Positions 6,218 through 12,547 of a stretch of 12,547 nt of DNA are shown piece after piece. The stretch covers positions 1-12,547 of the forward strand of contig JAJZDR010000045.1 in NCBI GenBank assembly GCA_021805885.1, given 5' to 3'. The position numbers were made by a program, and so were the translations under genes. Source of the stretch: a bacterium. Its GTDB lineage: Bacteria > Patescibacteria > Dojkabacteria > JAKAPS01 > JAJZLI01. Numbering within the stretch: position 1 is the stretch's first letter; each line of letters starts with the position of its first letter. The notes beneath the pieces were generated by a model that saw nothing but the letters and a program-made list of their open reading frames with translations, made no database searches and was not told where the DNA came from.

Positions 6218-8897
6218 TAAAAAGTTATTTCTAATAGACTCTAATGCACTTATATTTAGAGCTTATCATGCTATCCCTGTACTGAAATCTAAAGATAAAA
6301 ATGTAAATGCTGTATATGGATTCTTCCTTATATTTTTTAAAACACTCCAAAATTATAACCCTGATTATATAATTTGTACTTTTGACTCAATCACTTCTTC
6401 TAAAATTAGGAAGGATAAATACTCTTGGTATAAAGCAAATAGAGCAGAAACTCCTAATGACCTTATTGAGCAATTTGATTATGTAAAAGATATATTAAAA
6501 ACTTTAAATACGAAAGTTTATGAGGAGCCATCCTATGAAGCTGATGATATTATTGCTTCTATTATAGAAGATTTCAGAAATAAAGATGATATTGATATAT
6601 ATGTAATGACCGGGGATAAGGATTTACTACAGCTTATATCTAAAAAAGTATCTCTTTTAATGCCTCTAAAATCATTTTCAGATCCAGTAGAAATAAACTA
6701 TAAAAATGTCCAGGAATATTTTGGTATGGATCCTAATATGGTTACTACGTATAAAGGTCTTAGAGGAGACCCTTCTGACAATATACCTGGTGTACCAGGA
6801 ATAGGAGATAAGGGAGCAAAAGATTTAGTCAATGAATTCGGAAACATTAATTCTATATATAAGAATATAGATAATATAAAACCAACAATAGCAAAAAAAT
6901 TGATAGAGAATAAAAAGTCCGCATTAGAATCATTTGATGCTGCATCACTATATTTAGATATATCTTTGAAAGATTTAGATTTAGAAAAAAGTAAGATATT
7001 ATTTAACCATGAATCTGTAATCTCCAAACTGGAGGAATATCAGTTTAAAAGTTTAATAAATAAGTATTTTCCTGATTATGTAAATTCACAGAATATAGAA
7101 TCTGAAAAAGTGGGTCGTTTAAATGGGGTTATTATTAATGATATAACCTCGTTTAGTGATTTTGTACATAAACTAGAGAAAGTTAAAGAATTTGCCTTTT
7201 TATGCACGATATATGATAAAGACAAATTAAATACAGGGTCATTACCTTTTGGTATGTCTATATACATTGATGGAGAGGATAGTGTCTTTATAGATTTTAA
7301 TAATTCTAATATTATTGAATCAAAAGTGTTTGAAAATTTTAGAAGTATATTTAAAAATGAAAAAATTAGGAAAATAGGCCATGATATAAAAAAACAGATG
7401 CATTTTTTGGAAAATCTCTCTATAAAGGTAAATGGAATATATTTTGATACGCAAATTGCATATTTTGTACTAAAGAATAAAAATACACCTCTGAAAAATA
7501 TAGTTTTAGATGTCTTTGATCAAAATTTATATGACATAGGTGTTATAGAAACTAGTAAGAATGAAAAATTGGATGAAAAAACTATACTGATGATATACAG
7601 TAATTACAGTAAATATATATATAAATTGTATAAATATATTGATCAACAATTTAAGAAAGATAATATAATATCTGATGTGTTTTTTGATATTGATATGCCA
7701 TTAGTGCAAGTTCTATATAATATGGAATGTGTAGGGATTAAGTTAAACAAAAGCTTTTTAGATAAATTATATGATAAATTTGAATTGGAACTTAGATACT
7801 TAGGGAAAGATATATATAAAATTGCAGGAACTGAGTTTAATATTTCCTCTCCGGCTCAATTAGGTAATATCCTATTTAAAACCTTATCATTGAAATCTTT
7901 TGGTAAAAAAAAGAGTGGAATATTCAATACTGAAGATTCAGTACTACAATCTATAGAGAAGGACAGTGATATAATACCTTTAATTAGAAGGTATAAGGAA
8001 GTAAGTAAGATTAAAAATACGTATACTAAAAACCTTGTTAAATTAACCGATTCTTCAAGTAGATTACACACAAGGTATAATATAACAGGTGCTTCTACGG
8101 GTAGATTATCATCATCTGACCCTAATTTACAGAATATTCCTATTAGAACTGAAACAGGTAGGCAAATTAGGGAAGCTTTTGTTGCAGACAAGGGTAGAAT
8201 GCTCTTTTCATTTGATTATTCTCAAATAGAATTAAGAATAATGGCACATTATTCTGGAGATCCAAGTATGAAATATGCCTTTATGCATGATGAGGACATA
8301 CATAAGTATACTGCATCGATCATATTCAAAAAAAAACCTGAAGATATTACAAGGGAGGAAAGAGGTGTTGCTAAAACAATTAATTTTGGGGTTATATATG
8401 GGATATCAAGCTTTGGACTATCAAGGCAACTTGGTATTTCGCGCTTAGAGGCAGATACTTTCATAAAGAATTATTTTGATACTTTCTCTAATATATCAAA
8501 GTACTATGACTGGATTTCAGAGTTTATAAAAGAGCATGATTACGTGGAAACATTATATGGAAGGAGAAGGTACTTTGATTATAATAAAGGATATGTTTTT
8601 GAAAAAAGAATTTTTAGAGAAGCAATAAATATGCCAATCCAAGGTACTAGCGCAGATATTATCAAGATAGCGATGATAAAAATAGGGAATGGCCTTATAA
8701 ATAAATATCATGCAAATATGATTTTACAAATACATGATGAATTAATGTTTGAGGTAAGTGATAAGGTTGATAATAATAATTTTGTTGATGATATAACCAA
8801 TGCTATGATAGAAGGGTTTAAGTTAAATGTTCCATTAAAAGTGGATGTGAAATACGGTACTAATTGGAAGGATATGTTAAATTATAAGAGATTATGA
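6195..8897 (+). CDS. polA: DNA polymerase I with apparently inactive proofreading domain
   Basis: 900 aa, three domains. The 5'-nuclease domain (about 1-300) keeps its acidic motifs: LIDSNALIFRAYHA near the N-terminus, YEADDI, MTGDKDLLQ and GDPSDNIPGVPGIG. In the 3'-5' exonuclease-like domain (about 310-500) the ExoI motif reads FAFLCT: the acidic residues of E. coli FAFDTET are Leu336 and Thr338, so proofreading is probably lost. The polymerase domain (about 510-900) is intact: motif A FDYSQIELR (Asp674), O-helix RGVAKTINFG with Arg723, Lys727, Phe731 and Tyr735, and motif C IHDE (His847, Asp848, Glu849). It acts in Okazaki RNA-primer removal and repair synthesis. The only plausible start is the ATG at 6195 inside the end of ftsH, which points to translational coupling. 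Its TGA stop overlaps the ligase ATG as ATGA. Confidence 0.97.
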   Translation: MQEGKQHNKKLFLIDSNALIFRAYHAIPVLKSKDKNVNAVYGFFLIFFKTLQNYNPDYIICTFDSITSSKIRKDKYSWYKANRAETPNDLIEQFDYVKDILKTLNTKVYEEPSYEADDIIASIIEDFRNKDDIDIYVMTGDKDLLQLISKKVSLLMPLKSFSDPVEINYKNVQEYFGMDPNMVTTYKGLRGDPSDNIPGVPGIGDKGAKDLVNEFGNINSIYKNIDNIKPTIAKKLIENKKSALESFDAASLYLDISLKDLDLEKSKILFNHESVISKLEEYQFKSLINKYFPDYVNSQNIESEKVGRLNGVIINDITSFSDFVHKLEKVKEFAFLCTIYDKDKLNTGSLPFGMSIYIDGEDSVFIDFNNSNIIESKVFENFRSIFKNEKIRKIGHDIKKQMHFLENLSIKVNGIYFDTQIAYFVLKNKNTPLKNIVLDVFDQNLYDIGVIETSKNEKLDEKTILMIYSNYSKYIYKLYKYIDQQFKKDNIISDVFFDIDMPLVQVLYNMECVGIKLNKSFLDKLYDKFELELRYLGKDIYKIAGTEFNISSPAQLGNILFKTLSLKSFGKKKSGIFNTEDSVLQSIEKDSDIIPLIRRYKEVSKIKNTYTKNLVKLTDSSSRLHTRYNITGASTGRLSSSDPNLQNIPIRTETGRQIREAFVADKGRMLFSFDYSQIELRIMAHYSGDPSMKYAFMHDEDIHKYTASIIFKKKPEDITREERGVAKTINFGVIYGISSFGLSRQLGISRLEADTFIKNYFDTFSNISKYYDWISEFIKEHDYVETLYGRRRYFDYNKGYVFEKRIFREAINMPIQGTSADIIKIAMIKIGNGLINKYHANMILQIHDELMFEVSDKVDNNNFVDDITNAMIEGFKLNVPLKVDVKYGTNWKDMLNYKRL

Positions 8898-10633
8898 GAA
8901 ATATAACTTTTGATGCTATTTGTAGGTATCTTCTAGAAATAGAAAATACAAGATCAAGGAATGATAGAACTAAGCTATTAGCTGAACTTTTAAAGCTTAT
9001 TCCAGAAGAATCTATTAAGGAATTTATGTATATGCTAGATGGGAAGATAACTCCTAGATATATTAAATCAGATTTTAATATTGGTAGTAAAAGATTAATA
9101 GTAGTATTTTCCAAAGTTTTTAACATACCTAAAGAAGAAGTTTCTGGATCGTTTAGGGAGCTTGGAGATGTAGGGTTACTATTTTTCAACCTTAAAAAAA
9201 ATGAAAAAACAACCTCTACAAAATTAAGTGAGATAATATTTATGTTAAATAAAATTACTCAAATACATGGTAAAAATGCTAATTTATATAAAGAACAAGA
9301 ATTGGTTATTTTGTATAGTAAAGTTACTCAATTAGAAGGTAGGTTTCTATCTAGAATATTTGTGGGAAATTTAAGAATGGGGTTTAGTGATAAAACTATT
9401 TTAGATGCTTTGTCTTTTTCTTTAGGAAATGATAAATCTAAAAGAACAGAAATAGAATCTGCTTATGCAAAATGTTCTGATTTGGGTATAGTATCGAGTA
9501 AGGTTCTTTTCGATTTTAAGTCATTAAACCTCCTATCTGTGATGCCTGGAATACCTCTATTTGCAAAATTAGTAGAAAGATCAAAAACTATAGACGATGG
9601 AATAAAAAGATTTAAAAGTGTTATGGTGCAGCCTAAATTTGATGGTTTAAGGTGCCAAGTTCATATAACTAGTAAAGGAGAAATAAAATTTTATTCAAGG
9701 GAGTTGTATGATATGACTGATATGTTTCCAGAGATTACAAAGTCATTTCTAAAATTTAAGGGTATAAAGAGTGCGATATTTGATTCTGAAGTTGTAGGCA
9801 TGGATAATATTAATAATAAATATCTCGCATTTCAAGAAACGATGCAAAGGAAGAGAAAATATGAGATAAATTCCTTTGTTACAGATATCCCTTTAAGTAT
9901 ATATATTTTTGACATTATTTATCTTAATGGTGAATCTCTATTAGACACTCCATTGGTAAAAAGATTTAAAATACTGGAAAATATTTTTAGAAATTCCTCC
10001 TATTCCAATATAAAAGTAGCTGAAACCAAATATTTTTCAGACTCAATAGGATTATATGATTACTTTAAGGAATGTTTATCTAACGGTCTTGAAGGTGTTG
10101 TTATAAAAAATCCAGAAAGTTTGTATAAACCGGGAACTAGGAATTTTGATTGGTTAAAATTAAAAAGATCTTCTTTAAAAGGTGTTGTTGATACAATAGA
10201 TGCTGTAATTATGGGATATTTTAAAGGAGGAGGTTTGAGATCTAAGTTCGGAATAGGTGCTGTTTTAGTAGGTATATATAACAGGAATAAGGATAGAGTT
10301 GAATCTATATCTAAAGTGGGAAGTGGCTTTTCAGAAAAACAACTTGTTGAAATGAAAAAACAGCTAGATAGCATAAAAGGTGATACTATGCCAGGCAATT
10401 ATTATATTAAAAAAGACATGTATCCTGATGTATGGGTTAACCCAAAAGTTGTAGTAGAGGTACGATCTGATGAAATCACTAAAAGTCCTACACATACAGC
10501 TTGCGAAGATAGTAAAAATAGAGGTTTTGCGTTAAGATTTCCTAGAATTATAAATATTAGGAGTGATAAAAGTTTTTATGATACAACTTCAGAAAAAGAG
10601 ATAAAAACAATTTATAAAATGCAAAAGGGATAG
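8894..10633 (+). CDS. ATP-dependent DNA ligase, archaeal/eukaryal LIG1 type
   Basis: 579 aa, close to archaeal replicative ligases (about 560-600). An N-terminal DNA-binding domain (about 1-200, with the family-like RELGDVG near 90) is followed by the nucleotidyltransferase core. Motif I is QPKFDGLR with the AMP-accepting Lys248 and Arg253. SRELYDM is near 268, motif III FDSEVV has Glu299, motif IIIa is IYIFDIIY, motif IV EGVVIK has Glu400, and motif V is WLKLKR at 420-425. A C-terminal OB fold ends with a GFALRFPRI motif. It joins nicks using ATP, unlike the NAD-dependent LigA normal in bacteria. The ATGA overlap with polA makes a gap-fill and seal pair. It may replace or supplement LigA, and the lineage was probably acquired from archaea or shared among CPR bacteria (inference). 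The start is fixed by the overlap; the TAG stop is 31 bases before mnmA. Confidence 0.95.
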   Translation: MRNITFDAICRYLLEIENTRSRNDRTKLLAELLKLIPEESIKEFMYMLDGKITPRYIKSDFNIGSKRLIVVFSKVFNIPKEEVSGSFRELGDVGLLFFNLKKNEKTTSTKLSEIIFMLNKITQIHGKNANLYKEQELVILYSKVTQLEGRFLSRIFVGNLRMGFSDKTILDALSFSLGNDKSKRTEIESAYAKCSDLGIVSSKVLFDFKSLNLLSVMPGIPLFAKLVERSKTIDDGIKRFKSVMVQPKFDGLRCQVHITSKGEIKFYSRELYDMTDMFPEITKSFLKFKGIKSAIFDSEVVGMDNINNKYLAFQETMQRKRKYEINSFVTDIPLSIYIFDIIYLNGESLLDTPLVKRFKILENIFRNSSYSNIKVAETKYFSDSIGLYDYFKECLSNGLEGVVIKNPESLYKPGTRNFDWLKLKRSSLKGVVDTIDAVIMGYFKGGGLRSKFGIGAVLVGIYNRNKDRVESISKVGSGFSEKQLVEMKKQLDSIKGDTMPGNYYIKKDMYPDVWVNPKVVVEVRSDEITKSPTHTACEDSKNRGFALRFPRIINIRSDKSFYDTTSEKEIKTIYKMQKG

Positions 10634-10649
10634 CCATAAATTATTATCA

Positions 10650-10658
10650 TGATATAAT
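10650..10658 (+). promoter_or_regulatory. Extended -10 promoter for mnmA
   Basis: TGA followed by TATAAT (10653-10658) is a perfect extended -10. With a standard six-base discriminator, transcription would begin at 10665, the A of an ATG. No clear -35 is visible, which extended -10 promoters can do without. Confidence 0.6.
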
Positions 10659-10664
10659 ATGTCA

Positions 10665-11795
10665 ATGAAATCTAACAACACATTGTTAAAAACTACAAAA
10701 AAACAGAAAGTCCTTGTCGCTATGTCTGGCGGTATAGATAGTTCTGTAGCAGCGTATCTTTTAAAAGAGCAAGGCTATGACCTTATAGGAATCCATATGA
10801 AATTTTGGACAGAAGAAAGAAAACAAGAAGGTTTTCTTTCTGGAAAAGAAAACAAATGTTGCTCCATAGAAAGTGTAGAAGATGCTAGGGATGTTTGTAA
10901 TCAGCTTAATATACCTTTCTATGTTTTGAATTTCAGGGATGACTTTAAAGATGATGTGGTAGAATACTTTATTAATTCATTTAAAGCTGGTTTAACACCT
11001 AATCCTTGTGTGGTATGTAACAAAAAAATCAAATTTGGTCTTTTATATGAGAAACTAAAAGAATTTGGAGCTGATTATGTTGCAACTGGACACTATGCTA
11101 GGATAGCAAGAGTAAATGGACAGTGTTACTTACAAAGAGCTAAGGATACTTCAAAGGATCAATCTTACTTTCTTCATAATATTGATAGATCAGTATTATC
11201 AAAAACTATATTTCCTATAGGTGAGGTTGATAATAAAGAACAAGTAAGGAAAATTGCATCTGATATTGGTCTTAGGATATCACAAAAGAAGGATTCACAG
11301 GAAATATGTTTTATTCCTGGGAATGATTATAAGGGTTTTATAGCAAGGAATGTTAGGCATGAATCACCTAAGGGAGATATTGTTGATATGGATGGAAATG
11401 TTATAGGAACTCATGAAGGTCTTTTGTATTATACAATTGGACAAAGGAGGGGTATTAACACAAAACTAATAACCCCATTATATGTAGTAAAGAAAAATTT
11501 TAGAGATAACACATTAATAGTGGGAAGTCTTGCAGATTGTACTATAAGTAATATAAATCTTTTAAATACAAATTTTTTAACTGATAGGATAGAACAATAT
11601 AAAGATGATATGAAAATACAAATTAGGTATAGAGGGAAAGATTTAGGTGTTGAAAAATTGAATATTATAAATAATAATACACTAAATGTAATACTAAAAG
11701 ATGGAGATGTTGGTATAGCTCCTGGTCAATTTGGTGTTTTGTATAACAAAGATAATATAGTCCTTGGTGGCGGAGTCATTAATATAAAAGAATAA
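10665..11795 (+). CDS. mnmA: tRNA-specific 2-thiouridylase MnmA
   Basis: 376 aa from the chosen start. The enzyme adds sulfur to U34 of tRNA Lys, Glu and Gln (s2U) using ATP and persulfide relayed from a cysteine desulfurase. The N-terminal PP-loop SGGIDSS is at about 21-27. The first catalytic Cys115 lies in NPCVVCNKKIKFG, followed by ATGHYAR and KDQSYFLH (tRNA-binding region). The second catalytic Cys215 lies in EICFIPG. The C-terminal part with LYYTIGQRRGI and a beta-barrel completes the family layout. Two in-frame ATGs occur, at 10659 and 10665. The second is preferred because the TATAAT at 10653-10658 predicts transcription starting exactly there, leaving the first ATG untranscribed; choosing 10659 adds only two residues. 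No Shine-Dalgarno is seen. Confidence 0.96.
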   Translation: MKSNNTLLKTTKKQKVLVAMSGGIDSSVAAYLLKEQGYDLIGIHMKFWTEERKQEGFLSGKENKCCSIESVEDARDVCNQLNIPFYVLNFRDDFKDDVVEYFINSFKAGLTPNPCVVCNKKIKFGLLYEKLKEFGADYVATGHYARIARVNGQCYLQRAKDTSKDQSYFLHNIDRSVLSKTIFPIGEVDNKEQVRKIASDIGLRISQKKDSQEICFIPGNDYKGFIARNVRHESPKGDIVDMDGNVIGTHEGLLYYTIGQRRGINTKLITPLYVVKKNFRDNTLIVGSLADCTISNINLLNTNFLTDRIEQYKDDMKIQIRYRGKDLGVEKLNIINNNTLNVILKDGDVGIAPGQFGVLYNKDNIVLGGGVINIKE

Positions 11796-11801
11796 AAAAT
11801 T

Positions 11802-12239
11802 ATGTTTAACTTGAATTTTCAACAACTTATAAATCTACATTACTTAACTGTAACACCAGTAAGTAGTTTTTCTTATAACAATGTACTATTTTTCCTATTA
11901 TTTGATTTATTTCTAATATGGATAATCTTTTTATATGTATATGTCTTTCTTTTAGAGAAAGATACTCCTAAGTATAGTTTGAGCAAAAAAATAGCATGGG
12001 TATATTTTTTCCTTACAATTATATTATTGATTTTATTAGTAGCTAGAAAACATATAATTATTTTTCTATCAATGAGACTTTTACTCGTGATATTTTTATT
12101 TATTTTAGTCTTGTCTATTTTGTATTTTTTATACTACTTTATATTTTCTTTAACAAAGGCTACTAGACAATACTATCGAAAGGTTACTATGGAGAAGTAT
12201 CTGCCTAAAAGGAATAAAAAGAAGAGAAAGAAAAAATAA
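11802..12239 (+). CDS. Hypothetical three-helix membrane protein with lysine-rich C-terminal tail
   Basis: 145 aa; I do not recognise the family. Hydrophobic helices lie at about 28-51, 63-81 and 92-116, joined by short loops with Lys or Arg. The C-terminus (about 119-145) is highly basic and ends in a run of Lys and Arg, so it is likely cytoplasmic and could touch nucleic acid, ribosomes or phospholipid head groups (inference). The start ATG lies six bases after the mnmA stop with no Shine-Dalgarno, so it is probably co-transcribed with mnmA. A composition very rich in Phe, Leu, Ile, Tyr and Lys suits an AT-rich genome and could weaken database searches. The length, coherent topology and tight spacing support a real gene. 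It is the last gene before the rRNA promoters, and no hairpin terminator follows it. Confidence 0.72.
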   Translation: MFNLNFQQLINLHYLTVTPVSSFSYNNVLFFLLFDLFLIWIIFLYVYVFLLEKDTPKYSLSKKIAWVYFFLTIILLILLVARKHIIIFLSMRLLLVIFLFILVLSILYFLYYFIFSLTKATRQYYRKVTMEKYLPKRNKKKRKKK

Positions 12240-12265
12240 TAAAATTCCCTTTGTTATAGAATTTA

Positions 12266-12294
12266 TTGACATTTAACCTACCACATGGTATAAG
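12266..12294 (+). promoter_or_regulatory. rRNA promoter P1 (upstream)
   Basis: TTGACA (12266-12271), a 17-base spacer and TATAAG (12289-12294), with TGG directly before the -10, form a near-perfect extended sigma70-type promoter. The predicted start is near 12301, about 190 bases before the 16S gene. Confidence 0.75.
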
Positions 12295-12367
12295 AATATG
12301 GTTACATACATGTAAATATTTCCTTAAAAATAGTCCATAATAACAATATTTTTAGGCTATAAGGTTA

Positions 12368-12396
12368 TTGACTTTTTAGAGCTTAGATGATATAAG
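12368..12396 (+). promoter_or_regulatory. rRNA promoter P2 (downstream)
   Basis: TTGACT (12368-12373), a 17-base spacer and TATAAG (12391-12396), preceded by TGA, repeat the P1 architecture 102 bases further on. The start near 12403 gives a leader of about 90 nt. Tandem P1/P2 promoters are typical of rRNA operons. Confidence 0.75.
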
Positions 12397-12417
12397 TTTT
12401 GAGTCATTTTGTGTCTT

Positions 12418-12430
12418 TGTTCTTTTTACA
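12418..12430 (+). promoter_or_regulatory. boxA-like antitermination element in the rRNA leader
   Basis: TGTTCTTTTTACA resembles the rrn boxA consensus (TGYTCTTTRA) with the TGTTCTTT core intact. It lies about 15 nt after the P2 start, as expected for NusB/S10 loading on rRNA transcripts. The match is short in AT-rich DNA, so position is part of the evidence. Confidence 0.45.
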
Positions 12431-12491
12431 ATTCAAAAGTAGTAGGGTCTTTAAAATTCGGATTTTGAATATAATCCTTAAAAAATATTTA

Positions 12492-12547
12492 TTTTTGAAG
12501 AGTTTGATCCTGGCTCAGGATGAACGCTAGCGGTGTGCCTAAAGCAT
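12492..12547 (+). rRNA. rrs: 16S ribosomal RNA, 5' end (partial)
   Basis: The conserved 5' start of bacterial 16S is present, including the AGAGTTTGATCCTGGCTCAG primer site (12499-12518) and the following GATGAACGCTAGCGG. Aligning with E. coli numbering puts base 1 at about 12492. The gene continues beyond the window edge, with about 56 bases visible. The segment GTGTGCCTAAAGCAT departs from the common CCTAAYACATGC form. It is too short to place the phylum. Confidence 0.97.

Noticed and set aside
8895..8897. Possible recoding of TGA as glycine (SR1/Gracilibacteria code), since polA would gain only two codons before the next TAA
   Set aside because: None of the long genes contains an internal in-frame TGA, and glycines are encoded by ordinary GGN codons, so TGA is a normal stop.
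12470..12475. TATAAT as a third rRNA promoter
   Set aside because: There is no -35 at correct spacing, and it would leave about 10 nt before 16S. Chance matches are common in such AT-rich DNA.
12240..12491. AT-rich spacer as a replication origin
   Set aside because: No DnaA-box clusters are seen and no dnaA or dnaN is nearby. The rRNA promoters explain the region.

Overview
This is a very AT-rich bacterial window (roughly 30% G+C by eye) carrying compact housekeeping genes. My best inference is a member of the Candidate Phyla Radiation (Patescibacteria). The grounds are the reduced, tightly packed gene order, a short FtsB/DivIC-like protein, an archaeal/eukaryal-type ATP-dependent DNA ligase beside DNA polymerase I, a KGG-motif mini-protein and a membrane-anchored VirD4/TraG-like ATPase. 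The first 56 bases of a bacterial 16S rRNA gene close the window and fix the domain as Bacteria, but are too few for a phylum. The standard code fits: no gene has internal TGA, and polA ends in TGA. That argues against the TGA=Gly code of SR1 and Gracilibacteria.

Layout: 1-2343 holds a VirD4/TraG-family ATPase, open at the left edge. It is followed by a tRNA-Ile with the rare UAU anticodon, preceded by a GC-rich palindromic leader. Next is a 56-aa KGG-motif protein (2560-2730), convergent with a Xer-like tyrosine recombinase on the minus strand (2727-3590); the two genes share a TTAA that holds both stop codons. A divergent promoter region (3597-3666) separates the recombinase from a FtsB/DivIC-like division gene (3674-4066). 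A strong promoter and two tandem, structurally matched hairpins then lead into tRNA-fMet and elongator tRNA-Met.

The central block is ftsH (4373-6217), polA (6195-8897) and an ATP-dependent DNA ligase (8894-10633). These overlap by 23 and 4 bases and read as one translationally coupled unit. PolA and ligase together are the gap-filling and sealing pair for Okazaki-fragment maturation and excision repair; PolA appears to have lost its proofreading active site. After its own extended -10 promoter comes mnmA (tRNA 2-thiouridylase), then a three-helix membrane protein with a lysine-rich tail.

The last 250 bases are an rRNA control region: two tandem promoters of the same design (TTGACA/T-N17-TATAAG with a TGn extension), a boxA-like antitermination element, and the 16S 5' end.

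Two themes run through the window. First, convincing Shine-Dalgarno sequences are missing before the genes, while several -10 boxes lie 6-7 bases before the start codon, which suggests leaderless mRNAs. Second, the translation apparatus has several unusual features: tRNA-Ile(UAU), an initiator tRNA with one A-U among its three signature anticodon-stem pairs, and an elongator tRNA-Met with odd pairs.
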